From a virus, in IMG/VR virus record IMGVR_UViG_3300025870_000010, positions 1 through 64,000 of that record: a stretch of 64,000 nt of DNA; one strand, 5' to 3'. The notes beneath the pieces were generated by a model that saw nothing but the letters and a program-made list of their open reading frames with translations, had not been told where the DNA came from and ran no database searches. The translations under genes were made by a program, and so were the position numbers. Of the stretch, positions 51,695 through 59,339 are shown piece after piece. How positions within the stretch are numbered: the first letter of the stretch is position 1; every line of letters starts with the position of its first letter.

Positions 51695-54215
51695 ATATAT
51701 TTCCTTTAAAGTATTTACAGTATTCGATATGATTAACTTTCAAGAAACCTTCAACTAACTTTTCTATTGCGTAGTCATTCAATCCTTCCATCATTAAGAA
51801 AGGTTTTAGATGTCTTTTGATGAATTTACTTTCAAGTAAAGTAGTTTCGAATTTATCAAAATCTAATATAGATTCAGATATTTTAGAATTGAATTCAAAG
51901 TCTTTAAATTTTTGTAGTTTACTTTCAGAAATTTTTGATAAGAAAGGAATAAATTCTTTTTCGTCATTTTCTAATTCTAAAGTTCCATTTCTAAACATCA
52001 AAATCTTTTCGAAAATTTTAACATTAGATTTTGTCAAAGACTGATTGTGTAGTTTTTCATCAAAAGATTCTTTCATATATTGGTCGTGATACATAGTCAA
52101 TTCATATGTATTTCCATCAACCCCTCTATTATAAATAGAAATGTGTAAGTTTCCTATTGGTTTACCGTTTTTGTCTTGAATAGTAATAGTTTTACTTTGT
52201 GTCTTACCTTTCTTTGGTTTAAAGAATGCATCACCGAATGCAGCAAAGAATTCTTGTTGGTCAAATTTATAACCAGCATCTTCTATATAGTCAGTAATTA
52301 CATTTAACGTTTCGCCATAACCGGCTAAATACGTTGGGTAGTCTTGTTTGAATTTTATTTTAGGTAATCTTCCTTCATTTATGATATTATCTCCTTTGAT
52401 TTTATCACCATTTTCAAGTGCATAAGTCCCATCATCATCTCTAGTAACAACTAGTTTAACAATACCTGATTTTTCTTTTCCATTAACGGTGTACTTTACA
52501 GTATCACCAACCGATATGTAACCTTTTTTTCCTTCGTTCATATTTTCTTGTAAATTTTTAGGTAAAGGAATTGTTTGTCTGATTCGTTCTTTTCGAGGAC
52601 TATTCCAATATACATCTTCAGGTATTTCATATTCTATATATATAACATCTTGAATATAATCCACTGCAATTCCTTTTATAGATTTTACTATTTCAGTTTT
52701 CTCTTCTTTTCGATAATTCCAATATTTTTTTCTAAGATATTCTTCGACATAATCATAAATTTGAGGTGTTGCTTGTTCAATATCTTCTTTATCTAAGTAC
52801 TTTTTAATAGACTTAACTGCGTTTTTAAAGTTAAACTTTTCATTCAATTCAGATTCGTTCATATTTATGGCATTTTGCATATTCATTGATAATCTGATAA
52901 TATCGGCATAATCTTTATAAGTCAATCCGTAATATTCGTTATTTTCTTTAGTACCAATATCGAACATTTCTTTTGCTTGTTTTTCTATATTACCACTTTT
53001 GATTCTATATGTTCCCTTTCTTTTACCAGAATCCATAAATCTCATTTCGTCAGTATAATGTGGGTCTGTTGACCAACCAGAACTCTGGTCTACTTCAATA
53101 GAAAAATGAACTTCATCGTCATTTTGGTAAACAGTCCAACCGTTTCCAGATTGATAGGTTTTACCTTTTTTATATTTGATTGCTTCTTCTAAAGATAGTA
53201 TATCGGCTTGTTCCATTAATTGGTCATTATCAAATCTTACAGCTGGTGTTGCGCCCCGACCATAATTACTAATTTTTGACTCAATACCAAAAATATCTTT
53301 CAACATTGTTACCACTGTAGAACCTTTCTTTTTATCTTTCAATTGAAAGTAAGTTACTCGGTCATTTGGTTGTGATATTATTTGACTTACATAGAGACTT
53401 AACTCTTTAGAAATATCTAATGCTGAGTCACCTGATAATTGTCCTTTAAAGTTTGATTCGTCTATATTGTGTATTTCGTTTAATTCATAATCTAAAATAG
53501 ATTCAACTATTAATGCATCAGAAAATAAATCTTCACCATAAGATTCTAATATATCAGAAATTGTATCAACATCTAAATCACAATCCATAACAACAGATTC
53601 AATATCAACAGATTCAGCAAGTACTGCCGTATCTTCTAATTCATCTTTAAGTTGTTTGTAGTAAGGATGAATTTGTTTAGGTGTAAATTTTTTGAATTTC
53701 TTTTCGTCACCATCTATGATTGCTTGTCTAACTTCGGTTCCTGATGTTAATCTTCCTTTTAATTCTTGAATTGCAAAATCAGGATGCGTAGTAATGTTTT
53801 TCATTCTTTTTGCCATTCCTGTATATGTTTTTGCTCTATCTTCTCCGGCACCAATTAGCACTGGATTGTATCCTCTTCGTTGTGTTTCCATTATAACAAC
53901 CGGAATAAATGATCCAGTCATACTCCAAGCATCCTTAACTAAGTCTTGACCTTTTGCGATATCTTCCATATAGTTGATAGTCAAATTATCACTGAACTTT
54001 GAGTTCTTACCACTTTTACTTCTAATATAGATATAAACGGATGGTAATCCGTTAATTTTATATAGTTCTTTGGCCATACCTAAATGACCAATAGTTAGTG
54101 GTTGGTAGCGCCCGATTATTACATTAACAGGTTCTAAATGACTTTGGTCATTTTCCCCTTGCATATCTTTTAGGTCGTTAACTATGTCTTTTTTTATAAT
54201 ATCTTCTTTTGCCAT
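51684..54215 (-). CDS. Large multidomain protein with NMN-adenylyltransferase-like domain (843 aa)
   Basis: Residues about 30-195 form a cytidylyltransferase-type domain: GRYQPLTIGH (35-44) is a variant of the HxGH motif and SGTEVR (158-163) matches the second signature of NMN adenylyltransferases. The rest is a chain of small segments, several ending in a potential (L/I)NE prohead-protease site (ELNE at 456-459, INEG at 612-615), including a beta-barrel-like domain (about 568-612). It may be an internal head polyprotein or an enzyme involved in NAD or nucleotide metabolism. It does not carry the standard N-terminal targeting sequence. Confidence 0.7.
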   Translation of the reverse strand: MAKEDIIKKDIVNDLKDMQGENDQSHLEPVNVIIGRYQPLTIGHLGMAKELYKINGLPSVYIYIRSKSGKNSKFSDNLTINYMEDIAKGQDLVKDAWSMTGSFIPVVIMETQRRGYNPVLIGAGEDRAKTYTGMAKRMKNITTHPDFAIQELKGRLTSGTEVRQAIIDGDEKKFKKFTPKQIHPYYKQLKDELEDTAVLAESVDIESVVMDCDLDVDTISDILESYGEDLFSDALIVESILDYELNEIHNIDESNFKGQLSGDSALDISKELSLYVSQIISQPNDRVTYFQLKDKKKGSTVVTMLKDIFGIESKISNYGRGATPAVRFDNDQLMEQADILSLEEAIKYKKGKTYQSGNGWTVYQNDDEVHFSIEVDQSSGWSTDPHYTDEMRFMDSGKRKGTYRIKSGNIEKQAKEMFDIGTKENNEYYGLTYKDYADIIRLSMNMQNAINMNESELNEKFNFKNAVKSIKKYLDKEDIEQATPQIYDYVEEYLRKKYWNYRKEEKTEIVKSIKGIAVDYIQDVIYIEYEIPEDVYWNSPRKERIRQTIPLPKNLQENMNEGKKGYISVGDTVKYTVNGKEKSGIVKLVVTRDDDGTYALENGDKIKGDNIINEGRLPKIKFKQDYPTYLAGYGETLNVITDYIEDAGYKFDQQEFFAAFGDAFFKPKKGKTQSKTITIQDKNGKPIGNLHISIYNRGVDGNTYELTMYHDQYMKESFDEKLHNQSLTKSNVKIFEKILMFRNGTLELENDEKEFIPFLSKISESKLQKFKDFEFNSKISESILDFDKFETTLLESKFIKRHLKPFLMMEGLNDYAIEKLVEGFLKVNHIEYCKYFKGNIYAK

Positions 54216-54239
54216 GGGTATTTTAAATTATGTTTGACT

Positions 54240-54256
54240 TATTTAATGATTAAATA
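54240..54256. promoter_or_regulatory. Divergent palindromic promoter pair
   Basis: The sequence TATTTAATGATTAAATA is a perfect palindrome around one central base. It provides an ATTAAATA element on each strand: leftward for the 843-aa gene (24 bases to its start) and rightward for the HNH gene (59 bases). Confidence 0.6.
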
Positions 54257-54300
54257 AAGAAAGGTAATCATAGGAACGCCAATTCCTCCTACCTTTCTTT
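54256..54300 (+). promoter_or_regulatory. Leader hairpin before the HNH gene
   Basis: An 11-bp outer stem (AAAGAAAGGTA/TACCTTTCTTT) with a small inner AGGAA/TTCCT stem lies between the promoter and the HNH start codon. T4 homing-endonuclease genes use comparable leader structures to limit early translation. Confidence 0.5.
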
Positions 54301-54315
54301 AAAATAAATAAACTT

Positions 54316-55149
54316 ATGATATTTAATCCAAACAATTGGTATGACATTCCAGGATATAATGGAAAGTACCAAATCAATACAATAGGACAAGTCAAATCAA
54401 ACACAGCAAAATCAAAAGGAAAACTTTTAAATATAACTGAAAACAATGGTTATAATCGTGTTAAATTAGAATCTACAATATTTCAACTACATAGAATAGT
54501 TGCATTAACATTTTTACAAAACCCTAATAATTTAGAACAAGTTAATCACATAGATGGTGATAAATCAAACAATACCCTTGAAAACTTAGAATGGATTTGT
54601 CGTTCAGATAACCAAAAACACGCATACGAAACAAGATTAAGAACACCAACGAAAGGTAGGAAATCTCCTCAAAGTAAAACTATTCAAAAAATTGTTGATG
54701 GAATTGTTGTTGCAAAATATACATCCACTTCTAATGCTAGCAAAGAATTAGGATTAAGTCAATCACTTATATCAATGATAATTTCTGGTAAAAGGAATCA
54801 ACGAAAAGAATACACATTAAAACATAAAAAAGTTGATAACTGTATAGAAAACCTACCTAATGAAATATGGAAACCTGTTAATAAAAAAGGATTTGAAGAT
54901 TACAAAGTTAGTAATATGGGTAGAATCATAGGATTGGATGGGAAATTAAAAACACTATTCAATAAAAGATATTTGACTGTTAGAATGAGGGATAAATCTT
55001 TTTTAGTTCATAGATTAGTGGCAGAAACCTTTATACCTACCCTTGACGAATCGTTAGTTGTGAATCACGAAGACGAAAACAAACACAATGCGTGTTTAGA
55101 AAATTTAGAATGGGTTTCACAATCTTATAATGTGATATATAGTCTTTAA
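54316..55149 (+). CDS. Homing endonuclease with duplicated HNH module
   Basis: Two copies of NUMOD4 followed by an HNH domain are visible. The first (about 5-105) has NWYDIPGYNGKYQIN, LHRIVALTF and VNHIDGDKSNNTLENLEW. The second (about 183-277) has FEDYKVSNMGRI, VHRLVAETFI and VNHEDENKHNACLENLEW. A helix-turn-helix-like segment (SNASKELGLSQSLISMIIS) lies between them. It is a free-standing endonuclease likely to cut a homologous site in related phages. Both modules keep their His and Asn residues. Confidence 0.9.
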   Translation: MIFNPNNWYDIPGYNGKYQINTIGQVKSNTAKSKGKLLNITENNGYNRVKLESTIFQLHRIVALTFLQNPNNLEQVNHIDGDKSNNTLENLEWICRSDNQKHAYETRLRTPTKGRKSPQSKTIQKIVDGIVVAKYTSTSNASKELGLSQSLISMIISGKRNQRKEYTLKHKKVDNCIENLPNEIWKPVNKKGFEDYKVSNMGRIIGLDGKLKTLFNKRYLTVRMRDKSFLVHRLVAETFIPTLDESLVVNHEDENKHNACLENLEWVSQSYNVIYSL

Positions 55150-55185
55150 AAAAGAAAAGGACTACTTATAATGTATTCCTTTTTT
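55150..55185. terminator. Terminator between convergent genes
   Basis: An imperfect stem (GGAATAC/GTAGTCC on the minus strand) with A and T runs on both sides lies after the HNH gene and the leftward membrane-protein gene. Confidence 0.5.
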
Positions 55186-55636
55186 CTAACTTATTTTTAT
55201 ATAAAAGAACTTGGAAATGAAAACAACAAAGAACAACTATACTAATCAATTCCCCTAAAAGAATACTATATGGATATGCTACGATTGATAAAATATATAA
55301 GTACCTATAAATTACAAATCTTTTATTAGTGAATATGCAATACATACAAGAAAAATAAAAACAAATTGCAAAAATGTTGTGTGCTATTTGAAATTCATAC
55401 CAATTAAAACTTGTTAATAACAGCAAGAAAAAGCTCGGAATTTTCCAATTCTTTAACGAAAAGAAAAAATATGAACATATTATATTTGAAACAATGAATA
55501 AGGGTTGATAGGGTGTTCCCCAGTATTGAGATAGTGAATCAAGTATTCCACTGCTTAAAATCATAACAGCCGGAGAAATTAAACATAAGAAAATTGTTAT
55601 TAGTTTTACGTTAAATTCCTTTATCACTTTAGTCAC
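55166..55636 (-). CDS. Multi-pass membrane protein (156 aa, GTG start)
   Basis: A GTG codon begins the only plausible frame; no upstream ATG is available. Four or five hydrophobic helices occupy most of the protein (about 10-30, 45-63, 65-82, 85-105 and 115-135), with a Lys/Arg-rich C-terminus. It has an ATTAAATA element 18 bases upstream and its own terminator junction. No family is recognised. Confidence 0.6.
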   Translation of the reverse strand: MTKVIKEFNVKLITIFLCLISPAVMILSSGILDSLSQYWGTPYQPLFIVSNIICSYFFFSLKNWKIPSFFLLLLTSFNWYEFQIAHNIFAICFYFSCMYCIFTNKRFVIYRYLYILSIVAYPYSILLGELISIVVLCCFHFQVLLYKNKLEKRNTL

Positions 55637-55654
55637 TTTATGTTGTCTTTTTAT

Positions 55655-55664
55655 TATTTAATGC
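55655..55664 (-). promoter_or_regulatory. Candidate late promoter (GCATTAAATA)
   Basis: 18 bases upstream of the membrane-protein gene and directly adjoining the next terminator. Confidence 0.5.
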
Positions 55665-55692
55665 AAAAAAAGACTACAAAATGTAGTCTTTA
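55665..55692 (-). terminator. Rho-independent terminator
   Basis: A 10-bp perfect stem (AAAGACTACA/TGTAGTCTTT) with a 3-base loop and minus-strand T run follows the repeat-protein gene. Confidence 0.75.
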
Positions 55693-55725
55693 AATTTTAT
55701 TAGTTCGATGATACTTTTTATTATA

Positions 55726-56004
55726 TTAAGATAGACCGTTTTGTTTTCTTGCTAATTGAAGCATTTCTTTATGTTCAAATTTAGTATTGATCTCAACAAC
55801 AGTACCGTCTTCGAAAATTGCGCTTCTAAGGGTTAATTTAACAATCTTTCCTTTTCCTTCAGTTTTTTCAACTACTTCGTCAACTTTAACTTCGTCAACT
55901 TTAACTTCGTCAACTTTAACTTCGTCAACTTTAACTTCGTCAACTTTAACTTCGTCAACAACTTTAACTTCTTTTTCTACGTTTTCTTTTTTATCTTTAG
56001 CCAT
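55726..56004 (-). CDS. Repeat protein with VDEVK tandem array (92 aa)
   Basis: An N-terminal charged segment (MAKDKKENVEKE) leads into about six VDEVK pentapeptides and then a C-terminal beta domain (IVKLTLRSAIFEDGTVVEI). The array is probably an extended spacer or amphipathic helix/strand linker. The copy number may vary between relatives. It has its own candidate late promoter, so it may be a virion or head-associated protein. Confidence 0.7.
   Translation of the reverse strand: MAKDKKENVEKEVKVVDEVKVDEVKVDEVKVDEVKVDEVKVDEVVEKTEGKGKIVKLTLRSAIFEDGTVVEINTKFEHKEMLQLARKQNGLS
55876..55960. repeat. 15-bp tandem repeat
   Basis: Five full copies and a partial sixth of a 15-bp unit encode the VDEVK array. 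The copies are identical at the DNA level, which suggests recent or ongoing slippage. Confidence 0.9.
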
Positions 56005-56026
56005 AATAATGTATTTTTTTATAGTA

Positions 56027-56036
56027 TATTTAATCT
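56027..56036 (-). promoter_or_regulatory. Candidate late promoter (AGATTAAATA)
   Basis: 22 bases upstream of the repeat-protein gene. Confidence 0.5.
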
Positions 56037-56042
56037 AATTTT

Positions 56043-57245
56043 TCACAAAGTCTTTTTCCAATCGTTGAACGATAAAAAGGATTCATTAATCTTTGATGTT
56101 ATATCTTTAATTTTACTAACAACTAAATTTATTTGATTTTTTAAATTATCATCAATCCTTTTTGTTTTTCTCTTTTTTAGTTTCCTAAAACTAGATAGTA
56201 AAATTTTAAATATTTCTTCAGAATCTTTATTTTTCTTTACAAAATCTACAACATCTTTACTTTTAATCATTTTTGTATTCAATGCAAATTCAGGTGCTTT
56301 TGCAAAATCTGGTTTTTTAATGTTAAGTCCTTTTAAGAAAGTTGAGTTTTCATCAATGAATCTTTTTATTACTCTAGTCATTAAGTCTAAATACTTTTCA
56401 TCTTCATTTGGACCATCTGCAATAAAATCTTTGAATACATCATTTTCTTCTACCCAACCAATAAATGAATACAAGACTAATCCGAATTCGTCATTAGTAT
56501 CTTGTTGATTAACTCTTGCGTGTGCTTTATCTCTTGCCATTTGCGTAAACATTGGATCAACTACCTTTGCTAAATATTCACCATCGTTGAATTTAAAAAC
56601 TAAACCTTCAATCGGTTTGTCTAATGTATTATTCAATGCAGTTTTCTTTAACTTAGGGTCTAAGATAGAAACAATAAACTTAGTAAAAGATGAGGTATTA
56701 AATTCTTTTACTAAATCTTCAAAAGGTGTTTTCAAAAAGTCTTCTAATTGTTCTTTTTGTAATTTACTCAATGCACCATCAAAAATTATAAAAGGTTCTT
56801 CTACATCGAAATACTTTGACCATTTTTTTAAAGTTTTCGGGTCGTCAATAAATTTAGTAACCTTACCTTTGTCATTCATTTCTTTCATATGAGTTAAGAC
56901 TAATCCATTTTTTGGTAGTCTATCATATGCAATCGAAACTGGTTTAGTATTTTGAAAATATTCAAAACCAAATCTTAAATTATCAGGTAATTTTTTAGAA
57001 CCTACTACATTTTGTATATATTCAATTGGTGGTTCATAAAGGGACATTATAGTTCTATCCAATTTAGTTATTGGTTGTCTATCATCTCTTTTAAAAAAAT
57101 CCATAGTACCATTTGAATTTTGTTGTGCTGAAAAAACAGAACCATCTGGTTTTTCAGAAACTACTAATTTCTTATTGAAAAGGTTATTTATAAATTCTGA
57201 ACCTTGTTTACTATAAATATCGAATAGGTGTTGTAATCCTGCCAT
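56043..57245 (-). CDS. RNA-ligase-like nucleotidyltransferase (400 aa)
   Basis: A covalent nucleotidyltransferase of the ligase/capping superfamily. Motif I is EKPDGS with candidate nucleotidyl-Lys32 (T4 RNA ligase 1 has KEDGS), motif III FGFEYF (92-97), motif IV IEGLVFKF (Glu213) and motif V YLAKVVDP (Lys227). The C-terminal 150 residues are helical and basic. I use the ATG at 57245; the longer frame needs a TTG. It lies 19 bases after a pol-beta-type nucleotidyltransferase, suggesting a joint end-healing and sealing role. DNA ligase or a capping-like activity is an alternative. Confidence 0.75.
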   Translation of the reverse strand: MAGLQHLFDIYSKQGSEFINNLFNKKLVVSEKPDGSVFSAQQNSNGTMDFFKRDDRQPITKLDRTIMSLYEPPIEYIQNVVGSKKLPDNLRFGFEYFQNTKPVSIAYDRLPKNGLVLTHMKEMNDKGKVTKFIDDPKTLKKWSKYFDVEEPFIIFDGALSKLQKEQLEDFLKTPFEDLVKEFNTSSFTKFIVSILDPKLKKTALNNTLDKPIEGLVFKFNDGEYLAKVVDPMFTQMARDKAHARVNQQDTNDEFGLVLYSFIGWVEENDVFKDFIADGPNEDEKYLDLMTRVIKRFIDENSTFLKGLNIKKPDFAKAPEFALNTKMIKSKDVVDFVKKNKDSEEIFKILLSSFRKLKKRKTKRIDDNLKNQINLVVSKIKDITSKINESFLSFNDWKKTL

Positions 57246-57264
57246 GGTATATCTTTTTTTAAAT

Positions 57265-58203
57265 TTACGAATTTTTTCGGTAGTATGCAAATTTTTTCAT
57301 CTTAAAATCAAAATTTTCTTTTACACCTAATTCTTTAGGTAATGGTAAACCTTTTCTTTTAAGAACATCTACAAAATATTCAACAATTGCCGAAAGGTCT
57401 TTCTTCCAGGGAAAATCTTTCTTTTGCATTGCTTTCCAAACAGATTCAAATGAATTCGTATCTTTAATTGTTGCATCAATACCTAATAGTGATTTTGTAA
57501 TTAGTTCGGGGTCTTTACTTACGAATTCTTCCCATTCACTCTTACCAGTTTTTACAAGTTTACCCGTTTTTCCTACGTAAGATTTTATTTGTTTTTTATA
57601 TCCTTTATTTGGGTCCAACATAATTCTACCCAATTTCTTAATTTGTCCTTTATATTTTCCTTCGAATTCATCTTCCCAATATGTTGTAAGGTCAGGAACA
57701 CTAACAGCATATCCAATAGCTTTTAGTAATTCTGTTCTATATAAACCTTTCCAAGCCGATTCTTGTTTTGTAAAATCTGGAGAATGAAACATCCATCTAG
57801 CAAAATCAATATCATCTTGTAACATTAAATCAACTTGAACATTTCCACCGCTACCTTTGATTGGATATGCTAATGAAATTATTCCTAATCCATGCATATA
57901 GTTTTTATCCATCTTAGGATAGGCAGTATCTAACAAATCTAAAATCTTTTTACCAACATCGTCTTTAGAAATATTTAGATTCTTTGCGATTGCACCAGTA
58001 TCAATTGCGATATCAATATCACCACTTGTTTGTCCAGGTAGTTTTTTCCCTGTTGAACCTAATGCGGCCCAATCTTTACCTTTAAGTTTTAAAAACCTAT
58101 TTAAAATTTTATTTTCTATATCTTTTAAGGTTGGCATCGTTTCCTCTGCTTTAATTGGCATTACGTTGGGAACTGCTTTTCCACCTTCGAATAATTTATT
58201 CAT
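57265..58203 (-). CDS. Pol-beta-type nucleotidyltransferase (312 aa)
   Basis: The classic active-site set is present: helix-turn GS (49-50), GDIDIAID with Asp62 and Asp64, and the third Asp125 in VQVDLML. This fold covers CCA-adding enzymes, poly(A) polymerases, kanamycin-type transferases and antitoxin-like enzymes. The start MNKLFE|GG is a possible degenerate form of the capsid-targeting sequence, so packaging is conceivable. It shares an operon and a candidate late promoter with the ligase-like gene, supporting nucleic-acid end repair. Confidence 0.75.
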   Translation of the reverse strand: MNKLFEGGKAVPNVMPIKAEETMPTLKDIENKILNRFLKLKGKDWAALGSTGKKLPGQTSGDIDIAIDTGAIAKNLNISKDDVGKKILDLLDTAYPKMDKNYMHGLGIISLAYPIKGSGGNVQVDLMLQDDIDFARWMFHSPDFTKQESAWKGLYRTELLKAIGYAVSVPDLTTYWEDEFEGKYKGQIKKLGRIMLDPNKGYKKQIKSYVGKTGKLVKTGKSEWEEFVSKDPELITKSLLGIDATIKDTNSFESVWKAMQKKDFPWKKDLSAIVEYFVDVLKRKGLPLPKELGVKENFDFKMKKFAYYRKNS

Positions 58204-58222
58204 ATTGTAATTGTGTTTTTAT

Positions 58223-58232
58223 TATTTAATCA
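58223..58232 (-). promoter_or_regulatory. Candidate late promoter (TGATTAAATA)
   Basis: A consensus copy, 19 bases upstream of the nucleotidyltransferase gene and directly adjoining a terminator. Confidence 0.6.
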
Positions 58233-58266
58233 AACAAAAAAAGGAACTTAAAAAGTTCCTTTTTGT
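58233..58266 (-). terminator. Rho-independent terminator
   Basis: A 12-bp stem (AAAAAGGAACTT/AAGTTCCTTTTT) with a 3-base loop and minus-strand T run follows the acidic internal-protein gene. Confidence 0.8.
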
Positions 58267-58287
58267 TAATATTTATATTTATATTTT

Positions 58288-58800
58288 TTAAGCTTTAAAA
58301 ACAAGACTGTATGTTGCACCACCTTTGTTTATATCAACTTTACCACCTTTGTGTAACTTTTCCATTTCATCTTTAGAAATAGATATTTCTGCAGTTTCAC
58401 CTTTTTCGTGTTCATTTACTTTTTTTTTACTAGATTCGTTATAACTATCTTCTTCCATTTCTTCGTCTTCAGATTCTTCCATTTCTTCGTCTTCAGATGA
58501 ATATAATTCTTCTTTGTCTTTTCCTTTGTCTTTAGATTCGTAAGATTCTTTCTTAGCTTTCATTTCTTTAGAATCTTCATCTTCTTCAGAATCGTAATCT
58601 TCTTCAACTTGCTTTTCGTTTGTTGGTTCTTGGTCCCATTCTTTCTCTATTTCATTAAAGAATTTCTTTTTATCAGCATCAGATAACTTTGCTGGAGAAT
58701 CAACATCAAATTTCTTTAATTTTTTATCAAAAAATTCTTGATATTCTTTTTGTTTTTTAGACTTTTCAGCTTCGTTTATAAAATTAGTTAACTTTTTCAT
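58288..58800 (-). CDS. Candidate internal head protein, highly acidic (170 aa)
   Basis: The start MKKLTNFINE|AE is a variant of the shared N-terminus with an (I)xE site. The mature protein has a helical opening, a long Glu/Asp/Ser stretch (about 60-120, with EDEEMEE repeats) and a short folded end with GGKVDINKGGATYSLVF. Acidic packaged proteins can mimic DNA or neutralise basic partners, but this is not shown here. It has its own promoter and terminator. Confidence 0.75.
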   Translation of the reverse strand: MKKLTNFINEAEKSKKQKEYQEFFDKKLKKFDVDSPAKLSDADKKKFFNEIEKEWDQEPTNEKQVEEDYDSEEDEDSKEMKAKKESYESKDKGKDKEELYSSEDEEMEESEDEEMEEDSYNESSKKKVNEHEKGETAEISISKDEMEKLHKGGKVDINKGGATYSLVFKA

Positions 58801-58825
58801 GTAAAATGTTTTATTTTTCTTTGTT

Positions 58826-58835
58826 TATTTAATCT
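58826..58835 (-). promoter_or_regulatory. Candidate late promoter (AGATTAAATA)
   Basis: 25 bases upstream of the acidic internal-protein gene. Confidence 0.5.
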
Positions 58836-59337
58836 ATTCGTTTATTGTAGTTTTGTTTATAACTCTTTGACCTAATTTTGATAGTTTACAACAAACAATG
58901 CCGTCTTTTGTAAATTCTTTAATATAAGATGAATTTTTATTAAACCAACTCATACTAGTTCTAGAACCAGAATCTTCATTTTTTGATTGTACAAAATCTT
59001 TTAATTCTTGTTTAGTACAATGTCCTTTTTCTGCAATGAAACCTAATATGTTATTTCTAACAGGGGCATTTGCACCAACTTTTATAGAATCATATTGGCC
59101 GTATTTTCTTTTTACTTGTAAAGTTTTTCTTTCGTCAATTTTTTCTGGTAAATTAGTTTCTTTAGTTTCAGCGTAATCTTTTAGTTTATCTTCTGGTAAC
59201 TTTGAAAGTTCTTTTATTTCATCAGATACTTCATCTCCTTCTAATTCACCTCTTTTATATGCTAATGCCATACCGAATAATCTTCTTTGAGATTTTGACT
59301 TAGATGCTTCATTTAAAAATTCATTAAGTGATTTCAT
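58834..59337 (-). CDS. Candidate internal head protein with DNA-binding C-terminus (167 aa)
   Basis: It begins MKSLNEFLNE|AS. Residues about 12-65 (SQRRLFGMALAYKRGE, then helical turns ending NLPEKI) match a small conserved phage domain that I recall as DUF3008. Residues about 90-162 form a winged-helix-like segment (NILGFIAEKGHCTKQELKDF, then TSMSWFNKNSSYIKEF). A DNA-binding protein carried in the head could coat or regulate injected DNA. The domain name is from memory and needs checking. Confidence 0.75.
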   Translation of the reverse strand: MKSLNEFLNEASKSKSQRRLFGMALAYKRGELEGDEVSDEIKELSKLPEDKLKDYAETKETNLPEKIDERKTLQVKRKYGQYDSIKVGANAPVRNNILGFIAEKGHCTKQELKDFVQSKNEDSGSRTSMSWFNKNSSYIKEFTKDGIVCCKLSKLGQRVINKTTINE

Positions 59338-59339
59338 AA

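Noticed and set aside
55876-55960. CRISPR-like array
   Set aside because: The 15-bp units are contiguous with no spacers and encode a pentapeptide repeat in frame.
57246-57290. Upstream extension of the ligase-like gene
   Set aside because: The extension needs a TTG start and overlaps the preceding gene; the ATG at 57245 gives the usual operon spacing.
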